From contig CM045735.1 of the NCBI GenBank assembly GCA_024760905.1, forward strand, positions 31,224,249-31,288,248: 64,000 nt of DNA, written 5' to 3'. Under the pieces are notes generated by a model, which did not search any database, was not told where the DNA came from, and worked only from the letters and a program-made list of their open reading frames with translations. This DNA is from Plotosus lineatus. Taxonomy: Eukaryota > Chordata > Actinopteri > Siluriformes > Plotosidae. Position 1 is the stretch's first letter, and every line of letters starts with the position of its first letter. This document shows, one piece after another, positions 1 to 27,483 of this stretch. The translations under genes and the position numbers were made by a program.

Positions 1-338
1 TATCTCACCTTGTCAGACAGGTTTTATGTTAGGAATCTCCTGATTGGAAATGTCTGGCAGCAATCAGGCCGGGGTGTGGCCATAAAATTGAAGTCAGTTT
101 TCCCCAATAATAGGATTAATCACAATTACCTCACCTTTTAACAATGGGGGCAATTACTTTTTCATGTAGGTTTGGATAGGATTTCTCTCTTAAATAAAAT
201 CACAACAGGAAAACTGCATTTTTTGAATACTTGGGTTATCTTTGTCTAATGTTTAAATTTGTTTGATGATCTGAAAAAGTGTGACAAAGGTACAAATAAA
301 TTTCAAAATCAGTAAGGGGCAAAAACTTTGGCACAGCA

Positions 339-341
<3 letters not shown>
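1..341 (+). mobile_element. Tc1/mariner-like element, 3' end
   Basis: The stretch reads like the non-coding right end of a fish Tc1-like transposon. It has the phrases GGGGGCAATTACTTTTTCA and AATTTGTTTGATGATCTGAA, then a terminal inverted-repeat-like end, GGGGCAAAAACTTTGGCACAGCACTG, interrupted here only by being the edge of the element. It stops at a TA (342-343), the target of this superfamily. The transposase and left end would lie outside the window. Family assignment is from recognition of the consensus, not from a search. Confidence 0.65.

Positions 342-408
<67 letters not shown>
342..408. repeat. (TA)n then (GT)n microsatellite
   Basis: About 24 TA units (342-390) run directly into nine GT units (391-408), starting at the TA target of the adjacent Tc1-like element. 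Confidence 0.95.
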
Positions 409-1247
409 CAGAATAATGGTATTTTTTTTGCTATGTAGTGTATAAGTATATTCTTGTTGTGCTTGTTAATGTAGTAGTCCTCTGTAAATTTCTATTCTGT
501 GCAAAGTTTCTTTTCTCTGAGGCTTCCCAACTGTGGAAGGATCATTATTTTCTTTCTGTATAAAACTTGCTGAACTTCCTGATCAGAAACCACATACTGT
601 ACTGTATCCACTGTATGAGCCGACTGAATGTTGTCATGTGCTAAGCAACCAAGGTTGAGAAACCACTCCTTATCTGTATTTACTGTCTTGCTGCCCTGCT
701 GAAGCATATATAAAGTCTCTTTTAGCAAATGCATTTTAGTGATCTGTGAATAAAGAATAAGAAACTACTGTATGCGGGTTTCTGTCCTTCACACTTGCTC
801 CAGAGCTCTGGTGACACGGAGCTAACCGCTGGAAGAAAGAGTGTCTTCCCATCCTACAGAACAGAGATTTTTAGTTCTAACAATATATTACCATGATACT
901 GTACATGTATCATAAAAAGTATCAGAATAAAGAGCACTAAATAATAAAGATTGAATTATTTCTGTATTCGATACATGGCAGAAAGCATGTAGGGAAAAAT
1001 ATATGCCACTTTACAAAATATTGCCTTTGTGATTGTCTTCATTCAAAATTATTAATGCATGGCTGCACGGTTAAAATGAGTGCCAGCCTTCCATGACTCT
1101 AAAGAAGATTCAGCACTTCAGAAAATGAATGAATGAATGTTGGCTGCATATTTATTTGTCAGTTATCTTGCTAAAAGGGATTCATTCTCCACATCTGCCT
1201 TCAGTTTTTGTTTTGGGCATAGCATGTTATTCAAGATAGTAGTTGAT
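409..1247. other. Unassigned AT-rich stretch
   Basis: I see no conserved protein match, splice-framed exon or clear repeat here. The open frame at 492-734 (-) is 80 codons with no recognisable motif and is taken as chance. A 5' untranslated exon of phyhd1 could lie here or further on, but nothing marks it. Confidence 0.5.
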
Positions 1248-1257
1248 GTAACAAATT

Positions 1258-1756
1258 GGGGCAGTGGTGGCCTGGTGGTATGGTGCTGGATCACTGATCC
1301 TAAGGTTGGGGGTTCAAGCCCAACTCTCAACAGATTGTCACTGTCCTCCCAGTACAGCTAACGGAGTTATCAAAGCCCAGCCATATCTTTCACTGTCTAT
1401 GGTGTGAGGCATGTAAATGAACCATTTCTGACTTTCGACAAGAGTAGGCTACATGGCCATCAGTGTGTTTCCGCCCTACAATGGCTTGGTGAGCTGTCCA
1501 GGGTGTACTCTGCCGTTGGCTGGGATGAGCACCAGCCTTGTATCTCAGTGTCAGTGGTGAGTAAAAGAACCATTGCTGTTGTTTGTAAAGAGTAGGCGAT
1601 TGGGTTGCCCTCAGCGTGTTTCTGCCCTGTGATGGCCTGGCAAGCTGTCATTGCTGAGTGTACTCTCCGTGCCCATAGCCGACTGGAATGGGCGCCAGCC
1701 TCCCCGTGACCCTAATTAGGATTAAGCGGTTACTGAAAATGAATGAATTAATGAAC
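1258..1756 (+). mobile_element. SINE-A with duplicated 3' body (tail type 1)
   Basis: A tRNA-derived SINE. The head GGGCAGTGGTGGCCTGGTGG carries a pol III A-box-like TGGCCTGGTGG, and GGTTCAAGCCC is the B-box-like site. The 3' end is CCTAATTAGGATTAAGCGGTT followed by ATGAATGA. The body after the head occurs twice (about 1410-1539 and 1540-1745). The whole unit is flanked by 10-bp direct repeats GTAACAAATT at 1248-1257 and 1757-1766, so it inserted as one piece. Confidence 0.85.
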
Positions 1757-2156
1757 GTAACAAATTCGCTTTGCTGAAAAACACCAAATTTTAATGTTAA
1801 ATGTGAAGAAACCAAGTACAATATCCATGTGTCTGTGTCCTGAGGTCTGTCAACATGAGGCTGCACTGGATAATGGGCTTCCAGGACTGGTGTTCTCCAT
1901 CACCATGGTTTCACTGTAATCAGATTTGTCATGCTAAAATCCCTTGATCCATGAAGTACCAGGACAAGCTCTCTCTCTCTCTCGCTCTCTCTCTCGACTG
2001 GTTCCAGCATTTAGAAGGTTGCCACAGTACCGAGCTGTTAGGTTTTTCTATTATGTTTATTAAAATAGTAGAACAATGAGAGAATGGATATCTTAACAGA
2101 GCAGGAAATATAAACGGTAAGTTAAATCTCATACTGCTTGGTTAATTAACACGTAT

Positions 2157-2157
2157 G

Positions 2158-2201
<44 letters not shown>

Positions 2202-2216
2202 TACACACACATATAT
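2157..2216. repeat. (AT)n/(AC)n microsatellite
   Basis: An AT run changes to AC and back to AT, just before a SINE-A copy. Confidence 0.95.
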
Positions 2217-2331
2217 ACACTATAAAAAAAAGTTAAGGATATTTGGAAATGTTCTAGATATTTTTTGCAGTTTTGTGAATTGGCCTTAATTTCACTTTTT
2301 TATTGACTAATATCCTTAACATCGTGTATAA

Positions 2332-2676
2332 GGGGCAGCGGTGGTCTAGTGGTATAGGGCGCTGGATCGCTGATCCAAAGGTTGGGGGTTCGAGTCCCAC
2401 TCTCCACAAGGTTGTCACTGTCCTCCCCAGTGCAGCTAACTGGGTTATCAAAGGCGGGCCATGTCTCTCACTGTCTATGGTGAGAGGCATGTAAAAGAAC
2501 CATTGCTGACTTTTGTAAAGAGTAGGCTGCAAAGTCGTCAGCGTGTTTCTGTCCCTTGCTAAAAAGGGTTGTGACAGGAAGGGCATCCGACGTAAAAACC
2601 TCTGCCAAATCAAACGTGCAAATCAGATGATTCGCTGTGGCGACTCCCGAGAAAGGGAAAAAGCCGAAAGGAAGAC
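2332..2676 (+). mobile_element. SINE-A copy (tail type 2)
   Basis: Same tRNA-derived head (GGTCTAGTGG A box; GGTTCGAGTCC B box) as the copy at 1258. The 3' end differs: GATTCGCTGTGGCGACTCC and GCCGAAAGG, matching the tail of the RTE-like LINE at 47459-50363. Weak direct repeats ATCCTTAAYATYGTGT flank it. Confidence 0.85.
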
Positions 2677-2693
2677 AGACATCCTTAATATTG

Positions 2694-2704
2694 TGTGTGT
2701 GTAT

Positions 2705-2739
<35 letters not shown>

Positions 2740-2770
2740 GGGCAGTGGTGGCCTAGTTGTATAGGTATAT
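2694..2770 (+). repeat. TG/TA microsatellite plus SINE-A head stub
   Basis: TGTGTG and TATATA runs (2694-2739) are followed by about 25 bp of SINE-A head, GGGCAGTGGTGGCCTAGTTG, then unrelated DNA. Confidence 0.7.
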
Positions 2771-3303
2771 TTTGTCCAGCAAGTCTTAGTATCATTAATA
2801 TTTCTAGTATTGAGACCTAAAAAAGCCTTTGTGGTATTTATCCTGGATATATGGGGCTGCCTGGTTTAATACAATTACAGCTGCTTAAAATGCACTCTTC
2901 ATATTCCAAAACTGACAGCAGAAATGACAGCTAGCTCTCATTTTATTTTAACTTTATTTAATCTAATGCAAAACTCGATTAAATGTATTAGTGCATGCCT
3001 GAATGCGGTTACCTGTGCTTGGGGAGAGTTGCATGGCAGGTTTAACCTCAGTTTAGTTTTCCTATATTTTATGCAACAGGCTTTTACACAAATGATTTTT
3101 GATAAAAATCAACTTTGCCAGTAGAATTTTATTTGAAATCAAAATATTTTTCCTCACCCTCAAAAATATAGAAAGAAAAAAGACACACAACCATAATAAT
3201 CACTGTCATATTACAGTCGTAATATTTTAGATTTTCTAAAAAAAAAAAAAAAAAATAAAGGTTACAGGTCAAAAAATTATTAAAAGATACGAAGTAAGAA
3301 ATA

Positions 3304-3600
3304 AGTGGCGGGGTGGAAGGGTGATTAAGGTGCTGGATCCGAAGGTCGGGCATTCAAGCACCACTATCACCGGGGTGTCACTGCCTCCCCCCAGTGCAGT
3401 TTATTGGGTTATCAAAGGCATCCTTGTTTCTCAGTGTCAGTGGTGAGAGGCAGTCAAAGAACCATTGCTGTTTTTTTAAAGAGTAGGCCATTGAGTTTTG
3501 TCAGTGTGTTTCTGCCCTGTGATGGCCTGGCAAGCTGTCATTGCTGAGTGTACTCTCCTTGCCCATTGCCGGCTGAGATGGGTGGGCTCATCCGTATAAG
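3304..3600 (+). mobile_element. Diverged SINE-A copy
   Basis: The head GGCGGGGTGGAAGGGTG and the body (CAGTGCAGTTTATTGGGTT, AAAGAACCATTGCTG, GTGTTTCTGCCCTGTGATGG) match SINE-A, with many substitutions. It resembles the tail type 1 body but lacks a clean 3' end. Confidence 0.75.
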
Positions 3601-3789
3601 GGCACTTTCCTTCAGTTCATCAAGGGGCAGGTGGCAGCATTACATATCACAGGAGGTGGCTGACATAGGGTCTGGCATCTTTGCAGCCCTGGTATAAAAA
3701 GTCATTTCCTTGTAGGATTTGAATATTTTAGATTGAAAGGGTCTTTCCATATGGGGAAAAAATTTTCTATTGCTGAATGTGTCGACACT

Positions 3790-4110
3790 CAATTAATATG
3801 AGACTGGAGCAGACTCTGAGCATAGGCAGGGTACACCCTGAACAGCTTGCCATTGCCATTACATACAATCATACAAACATACAACAAAACATACAACCAG
3901 TCATACTTTCACTCACATCTAGGGGCAGTTAAAAATTCCCAATTAGCATCTTTGCAAAGTGTGAGGAAACTGGAACACCTGGAAAAAACAACCACACAAG
4001 CACGGGAAGAACATGAAAACTCCACAGTGTCCAGGCACAGAGTTCACACTCAAGCTTTTTGCTCTGAGGCAGACATGCCACCACTTGCATTTGTCTAAAT
4101 GGCTAACCAG
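3790..4110 (-). mobile_element. Repeat E copy (fish interspersed repeat)
   Basis: Reverse copy of a common fish repeat. It has AGGGTACACCCTGAACAGCTTGCC, ACTCACATCTAGGGGCAG and GGAAACTGGAACACCTGG-like segments, then AAGCTTTTTGCTCTGAGGCAGACATG at the tRNA-like head end. At least ten copies lie in the window. It may be a SINE using the same 3' end as SINE-A tail type 1. Confidence 0.7.
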
Positions 4111-4551
4111 AAAATCCCTGGCCTGAAGCAGGCGGCATATCTTTTACCTTTCAGCAAACTTACTACAAAATGAGAGTGGAAAAAAAAAACAGACTCATCT
4201 GGAGCAGATCTGATCTTTTGCTCATGGGGTGGGTTTGGGCTGGTAGGTGGGCTGCAATTGGGCCAATCCTGTGACTGGACCGCCCCTTGAATGGTCCCAG
4301 ATCCTGAAATATTTTATTCCTTTATACTGCTGCAGTGCGGATCATCACAAAAGGTAGCACATTTTTATTTACTGCAGAACACATGAAAGAGTTTAATAGT
4401 TTGATGTTGGGGAATGTTGATAATACAAGTCCGATGCAGTTTTGAGCTCTTAACTTGATCTGTCTGATCATTTTTAATTTAAAAAAGTCAAATTCAAAAC
4501 AATTCAACTCTCTGACAAAGATTCTTTTTCCTTCGCTCTCTCTCTCTGCAG

Positions 4552-20676
<16,125 letters not shown>

Positions 20677-20743
20677 AATAACTCCGACCTGCTTTATTAT
20701 TATTATCCTCCCACTTAATTACACGTTTCTTTCCTTGTTTTAT

Positions 20744-20744
20744 T

Positions 20745-20776
<32 letters not shown>
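20744..20776. repeat. (ATC)n microsatellite
   Basis: Eleven ATC units, about 70 bp after the phyhd1 stop codon, probably in the 3' untranslated region. Confidence 0.9.
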
Positions 20777-20851
20777 AGCTGGTAAGACATGTTACTGATT
20801 TTCTAATAAGCAGTTCAGTGCTGCTTATTTTTATTCTGTTGATTTTATGAA

Positions 20852-20857
20852 AATAAA
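20852..20857 (+). terminator. Candidate phyhd1 polyadenylation signal
   Basis: First AATAAA on the plus strand after the stop codon (176 bp downstream). Position is reasonable; no downstream GU-rich element is obvious. Confidence 0.4.
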
Positions 20858-20859
20858 CT

Positions 20860-22840
20860 CATATATAATGTATAACTAAATGATTTTGCAAACTTTTCCC
20901 CTGGTATATTTCCTTAAACGTGCTGTATATTTTATTATATTCTTTCAATTTTAATTAATGGAATAACTGAAATTAATCAGCAATAAATCAATTAAAATGT
21001 TTTGAGGCATTATAAACCCTATAAATCTGAAGTGTTTTTCTTTTAGTTGTGATTTTAATATAAGGATCTTGTAAAGCTTTAGTGGATATTTGGGGACATA
21101 CATTGTTTTTGTTAAATTTAATTACAAAATTATTAATTCCTTATCATGTGAATGCCAAAACCTGTACAGTCTAATCAACCCGGTGAATACTGTACTGTAA
21201 TGTATTACATGAAGTAAAAAACAGAAAACAACAAACAAAAATCCTCTCGTGATTCTTGGTGCTGTTGACGCCCTCATTTGCCCCTTTCACTTGTTCTTTC
21301 AAGATCCAACGTTCCATTTATAGCTCACACCACTAACAGATGTGGAAAATCTTTTATTTTTTTTACTTTGGGTTTGTGTACATGAAATGAAATCAAATGG
21401 TAATGACCAAAAAACCCCACAAAAAAAAAAATTCCTTTTTGACCTTTCTGTCCATTTATTCATTCATTTTCTGAACCGTTTCATCCTAATGAGACTCTGG
21501 CCGAGTGCGGGGTACACTCTAGACAGCACGCCAGGCCATGTCAGGGCCAATACTCACACAACCATTCAGACCTAAGGGAGATTTAGAACAGCAAGAGATT
21601 TTTAGAGTTTTTTTTCTATATATTTCTGTTGCTACAACTTGGTGTAAACATTTTTAAATTGGCTAGGAGGGGATATAATGCATAATAAACACTTACAGTA
21701 ATGGTCAGTAGTTTGGCTGTAAACAGTAATGATGAAGGGTCTAAAAAGGAAGGTACTAATGATTTATGCAGTAATATGCACACAAGCAGCATATGGTGGA
21801 ATAAAGTAATTTATTATTATTTTTTTTTTTTAAACTACAGAACACACAGCCGTTCAACCTTTGTAAAATTTACATGACAATAGATTTACGATTCAGAAAA
21901 AAAGCAAAATCAGGTGCTAAGATTTCATGGAAATTGGTCTAAAATATTTTCAGGATCTGTTCTGAAATCAGTGAGGAGCTCGTAAAATTAATTCTGTGTT
22001 TGATTGTCGCTTCCAACCTCCCTAAGAGAAACCCATTCAATACTAAAGACCTTCCAATTTGTTCCATCTGAAAATTTTAAAATATTAAGCCATGATGTTA
22101 GTCACATTCAAAGTCACATTCAAAAATTTGAATAGAAATGTATTCATTAAAAAACATGGTATAAAAGCTGCCCACATACTGTATGCACTAGTAGCAAATA
22201 AATAACGTTTACAATATTTACGGTAATTTTGTCTAAATAACTGGATGCAAACAAAAGGAACGTTATCATGTTTTCTTTTTATTTTACATACAGTACCTAT
22301 TATTTTTCTCTCTTTCCAAGTACTAACTTGGGAATAAAAGGAAATGTGTTTTATAAAATAATACATATGTACTGTACACGAATTTCCAATAACTTTACAC
22401 AGAAACTCATAAGTGTACTTTGTAAACCATGACCATTTAATGTTGTGGAACATCTGTGACATAAGTTAGTCACTGTTATAGTGGCTTGAAACAACAACTA
22501 TAAATGGTAAAACAGCTTCTGTATACAATCTTTTCTTTACCTGTTCACGTGTTTTTGTTACGACAAAAAAGAGCTTGTAAGCAGAAATATCCTGAAGCTT
22601 GCAGTTCCGGTTATCTGCCTTTAAACATTTACTTCAGAAAATGAGCTGAAATATGAAACTCCTCAGTGTGTTGATAAAAAATCTCCTTGCAGAAAGTTGA
22701 ATCACATCAATTATTACTTGTTTTGCTTGATTCAATAAGAGCACTTGGCGAACTGGTTTACTGTCAGCTTTAGATGATGTACAGTAGATTGTCCACTCTA
22801 CAAATCTGTGAGTGAGTTATTGCAAAGACAGGAATATTTC
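20860..22840. other. AT-rich intergenic DNA between phyhd1 and dolk
   Basis: No coding segment recognised. A partial reverse repeat E lies at 21460-21590 (TTTTCTGAACCGTTTCATCCTAATGAGACTCTGG, split here as two short motifs). Other content is simple A/T runs. Short open frames show no conserved motif. Confidence 0.6.
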
Positions 22841-22849
22841 TTTCTTCCT

Positions 22850-23575
22850 TTTGGCTTTTTCCCTTTTCTCGGGAGTCACCACAGCGAATCATCTGATTCG
22901 CACATTTGATTTGGCACAGGTTTTTACGTCGGATGCCCTTCCTGTCGCAACCCTTTTCGCAAGGGACAGAGACAGGAGGCAGAGCTGGAGGTAGCAGAGA
23001 TGAAAATGTTGAGGTTCTCTTTGGGAGTAACGAGGATGGATAGGATCAGGAATGAGTACATCAGAGGGACAGCACATGTAAGATGTTTTGGAGACAAAGT
23101 CAGAGAGGCTAGATTGAGATGGTTTGGACATGTACAGAGGAGGGATAGTGAGTATATTGGTAGTAGGATGCTGAGGTTGGAACTACCAGGCAGAAGGCCT
23201 AGAGGAAGAACAAAGAGACGATTCATGGATGTGGTGAAGGAGGACATGAAGGTCGTTGGTGTAAGAGAAGAAGATGCAAAGGATAGGGTGAGATGGAGGC
23301 GGATGATTCGCTGTGGCGACCCCTGAAGGGAAAAGCCGAAAGGAAAAGAAGAAGAAGAAACACGCTGATGGCTTTGCAGCTACTCTTTACGAAAGTCAGC
23401 AATGGTTCTTCTACGTGAACCTCACACCATAGACAGTGAGAGACATGGCCCGCCTTTGACAACCCAGTTAGCTGCACTGGGGGGACAGTGACAACCTTGT
23501 GGAGAGTGGGACTCGAACCCCCAACCTTAGGATCAGCGATCCTGCGCCCTATCCACTAGACCACCACTGGAATAT
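22850..23575 (-). mobile_element. SINE-A (tail type 2), split by a LINE insertion
   Basis: A minus-strand SINE-A copy. The 3' half is at about 22850-22970 (TTTTTACGTCGGATGCCCTT, GTCACCACAGCGAAT) and the 5' half at about 23355-23575 (CGAACCCCCAACCTTAGGAT, CACTAGACCACCACTGG). A plus-strand LINE 3' fragment interrupts it after GGGACAG. Confidence 0.85.
22975..23355 (+). mobile_element. RTE-like LINE 3' end, 5'-truncated
   Basis: Codes the C-terminal end of an RTE-like polyprotein: [40 protein letters not shown] and [14 protein letters not shown], ending at CGACCCCTGAAGGGAAAAGCCGAAAGG and an (AAG)n tail. It is nearly identical to 49985-50363. The 5' truncation and the insertion inside a SINE fit target-primed retrotransposition. 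Confidence 0.85.
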
Positions 23576-23599
23576 AAACCTCGGATTTGAATTAAATTG

Positions 23600-25220
23600 A
23601 TGTTACTGCCACTGTTTCTACTTCTACTACTACTAATACTACTACTAATACTAATACTAATACTACGACCACTAGTACCGATACTACTATCTGAGCTGAT
23701 TTTAACAGAAAATTAATCAACATTGAACAATTACTGTAAAATAAAAAATTCAAAAGCACTGTGGTATAAAGTGTCCTCGATATGCAACCTTTTTCTTTCC
23801 TTTTTTTGGTGAAAGGTAAATTCTCTCTCACATTATAAAGTATCCCTGCAAATTTCTGCTCTTGTGTTCTCCAGTTATTTCCCCAATGATCAATGGGTCC
23901 AACAATTCCCCAGTGGAAACAACAAGTGTCACTTTTAAATGCAAATTAAATGAAGAAGCCAATTAGAAGGTTTTAAAAAGTGGAATAAAATGCAGCTCAA
24001 CACCTAAATAAATAAATACATACATCAATAAATAAATAGTGTGTCACCAATCAAAGTGTTTACAAGAGAACCTGACACACATACATCTGATTGTTTTCAT
24101 TCATATTTGTCAGTGCGAAATGTTCATCATTCACTTGTTTTACATTATGATCCCAACGCATAGATATTATAGTGTTACTGAATACTGTATAACAACAAAA
24201 ATACAATCATGCTCTTCACAGGGTACATTGATGCTTCTGCTTAGAGAAGACTGGGGGGGTTTAAAAAAGGCGGGGCTTGCATGCATGTTCAGGACAAGAC
24301 TGTGTGAGTGTTCTGTTAAAGTTTCATAAAAATCACAAGAGACCATGTTACAGTCTATTTCACTCTTACACTCATTCACCGCTTTGTTTCCTAACAGAAA
24401 TTAGTTTATGATCTGTTCTAATAAACTGAATGTATTAGATAATATTTACCCCAGTGACACCCCTAATATTTAGATTTCACAAAACATTCACTTTTCATAC
24501 TGTATAAGATTTTGATGAAATGGCGAGACCAGAAGGTGTCCAGGATGTGAAACCTGAACCGAAAGAGTCATTTTCAAAAAAAATACACCAGCCATTGTTA
24601 TTTCTCAACAATATTTCAACTGTTTTCCCCCAGATGTTTCAACGTACCAAGCTGTACATACACATGTTTCCTCTTAATATTGTACATTAGGTCCAAAAGT
24701 CTGAATCTTCTGACAAGAACTGTCTTTAGAATAATTAATAAACAATAAACATGTGCTTTGGCCCCAATAGGAATTGGATTGTGGAAATATTTTATTGCAC
24801 TGATAGTACTGTGCAAAAGCCTCAAGCAGCCAATTTTTTTGCGGTCAAGTTCAAACTTTGATATATATTTACATTTATAAACATTAACTTTGCCACACAA
24901 AGTCAAATGTTACAGGAAAAAAGGTTTTCAATATTTATTTTTTTAAAAAGGCAGCACAAGAGGCCGCTTTTTAGACCAAAATGTAACGCAGGCTACAGGG
25001 GTTTGCTACAAATAAAGAGGGAGGTGTGATCATCAAAATCTCCAGGAGAACCGTGATGCTAAAAGATGCTCAGTAAAACTTCATTACCTTCTAAAACTGC
25101 ATATACTGTACCGAGATTACTGGATTTTCAAAACAAAGCCAAACATCAACTTGGTTTACTTTATTAATGTTTACTGTGTTTTGTAAAATTTATGTAGAAA
25201 CATTTCAATTATTTATGTTT
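23600..25220. other. Intergenic AT-rich DNA, no gene seen
   Basis: Contains a (TAC)n/(AAT)n-like trinucleotide run near 23620-23690 and otherwise no recognisable exon or repeat family. Confidence 0.55.
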
Positions 25221-25229
25221 ATGATCACG

Positions 25230-25272
<43 letters not shown>
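25220..25272. repeat. (CA)n microsatellite
   Basis: About 20 CA units in intergenic DNA. Confidence 0.95.
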
Positions 25273-25274
<2 letters not shown>

Positions 25275-25454
25275 GGATAAATGAATGACTGATACTATTT
25301 TAAACAGCACTAATGTTATGGAACATGTACATGACAAGTTAGTCATTGTTACTTATGGTTTAGAAACTGTAGTGTTATTTGTGAACCCATCCCTTTCAGA
25401 TTCAGGCCAACTGGCCACTAAATTAAAAAAAATATATACAGTATATATTCTGTT

Positions 25455-25600
25455 GCCAAAGAGACAATTCATGGACGTGGTGAAGGAGGACATGAAGGCA
25501 GTTGGTGTAAGAGAAGAAGATGCAGAGGACAGGGTGAGATGGAGGCAGATGATTCGCTGTGGCGGCCCCTGAAGGGAACAGGCGAAAGGAAAAACAGATA
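25455..25600 (+). mobile_element. Short RTE-like LINE 3' fragment
   Basis: [20 protein letters not shown] and RVRWRQMIRCGGP, then CCTGAAGGGAACAGGCGAAAGG; the extreme 3' end of the same LINE family, truncated to about 145 bp. Confidence 0.8.
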
Positions 25601-25609
25601 TATATTCTG

Positions 25610-26530
25610 TTGATTCAATTAAAAAATCAAATTAAAAATGACACCGTGAGCATTTTAGTAAGACTTGGGGGTCTTTAATATATCCACAGCAACAATATTT
25701 TTACTTAACTAAATGAGTATTTCCCTATAGGGGAGGGAAAAAAAAAAAAAAATCCACGCCAGAGTCCTTTACCATATATGGAAGGTGGACTGATCTCCGG
25801 CGGTTGGGTGATGTTAGATGTGGCATGAACACTGAAGTGTTTTGCAAAACCTTGGGAAGTACGTGTTGGTACTTTGTAGAATATGCTGTGCTTTACTCAA
25901 CCATGATTTTGTTTGCGCGCCAGGTTAAGGCAACCATATTACAATTTAAAAAAAAGATTTGAAAAAAAGAACATTTTTTTTTAAATGAGTAAATTCTACT
26001 GAAATATTGCAAAAAGGAAGTGACTTGTTCGTCAGCTTTGCAGATCTACAATATACATCATTGCCACAATTCACAACTTATTTAATGATATTATTTTATA
26101 ATCCTGAAATATTTCTGAATTCAGTGTGGATGCACCGTCCCTCTGTAATCCCCAACAGTTATTCTGGAAATTATTATTTCATGCCACACTGCCAGAAATA
26201 GGGCTACAGTAGGAGTCCATTTCTATTCCCTGATGTTCAATGTGGGATTTTTGACGAATATTAAGACTATTTACAATTAAGTTCCCTCTCAGTCTCAAGG
26301 CATGTAAAGCTTTCGATGGCCAAAAGCTACATATGGGTTCTCAGGAATCATATAAAAAGCACAAATGAGTAGGTACAGGGAGGGCATCCTGCACCAGTAG
26401 CAAAAAGTACATCATGAGAAAAACATACCAAGACTGGATTCAAATACATTAAACACTGCATACGTGGAAACAATCAAAAGCATGATTTCCCTGTGAGATT
26501 GTTTTATCTATTAAGAAAAATTGGCGGCGG
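25610..26530. other. Intergenic DNA, no gene seen
   Basis: No conserved coding segment or repeat family identified on either strand. Confidence 0.5.
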
Positions 26531-26540
26531 CGGCAGGTGT

Positions 26541-26578
<38 letters not shown>
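26522..26578. repeat. (GGC)n and (TG)n microsatellite
   Basis: A short GGC run joins a TG run with one AT interruption. Confidence 0.95.
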
Positions 26579-26579
<1 letters not shown>

Positions 26580-26699
26580 ACTGTTTTCTTACCAACTGGT
26601 GAAACAGATTTTGTGTTATCAGACAATGGTTGTGGTGTCCTGTACCAAATGGTCAGGTCATGTTTTTTATCAGCACTGTGAAATTTCTCTTTTAAGCAC

Positions 26700-27035
26700 T
26701 TTGAAAGGAAAATAATAGTCCAGGAACATGAAGTGAGAAGGTTTCATTCCCAGGCACAGGTGTTTCTGTATAGAGTTCGTATGTTCTCGCTGTGCTCGTG
26801 TGGATTTCCTTCTGGCACTCTGGTTTCCTCCCACAGTCCAAAAGCCTGCAGATTAGGCTCACTGGCTTTTCCAAATTGACCTTACATGCGAGTGTGAAAT
26901 AATGTGTGTTGCCCATAAATAGTCTTGCGATCTGAGCTGTGTATACAATGCCTTCGATTAGTGTCGGCTGAGATAGGCACTGACTGCCCAAACAACCCTA
27001 GTAGGATTAGGCAGTTCAGCAAATGCTTGAGTGAG
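26700..27035 (+). mobile_element. Repeat E copy
   Basis: Forward copy: TGGTTTCCTCCCACAGTCCA, TTAGGCTCACTGGC, GAGATAGGCACTGACTG and 3' end CCCTAGTAGGATTAGGCAGTT followed by GAGTGAGTGAGT. Confidence 0.75.
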
Positions 27036-27244
27036 TGAGTGGCTCAATGTATTTCCGTACAGTCAAATTTGAGTACTTTTCAAATGAATGGTGTTCCCTT
27101 TATTTTTGTTGGCATGTTTCAGTATAGATTGGATCAGTTTTATACCCCATCACATCACATCACATTTCACCTGTTCTCAAATTGCTCTGATGTATGGGTC
27201 AAACAAAATGAGCACACAGCTCCTAATGCAGGGTTTCATTCCTC

Positions 27245-27250
27245 TTTATT
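27245..27250 (-). terminator. Candidate dolk polyadenylation signal
   Basis: AATAAA on the minus strand 234 bp past the dolk stop; another AATAAA-like site lies near 27099. Unverified. Confidence 0.35.
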
Positions 27251-27483
27251 TCTCCTTACTTCAGACCACAATATTTTTTAATCGACATCCAGTTACTACT
27301 AAAAACTTATGAAAAACAAATTAGAAATTTTCAGAATAAGTTAAGATAAAGAAAATACAAACATTTTTTGATATGGATTGCAAACTTTTGGACCCTGTAC
27401 TGTATTTGTGTAGAGTTTTACAACTATAAATTTGATAGTATGTACAGTGTGATGTATAGAATTCTGTCAGTGGACGTGCATAT

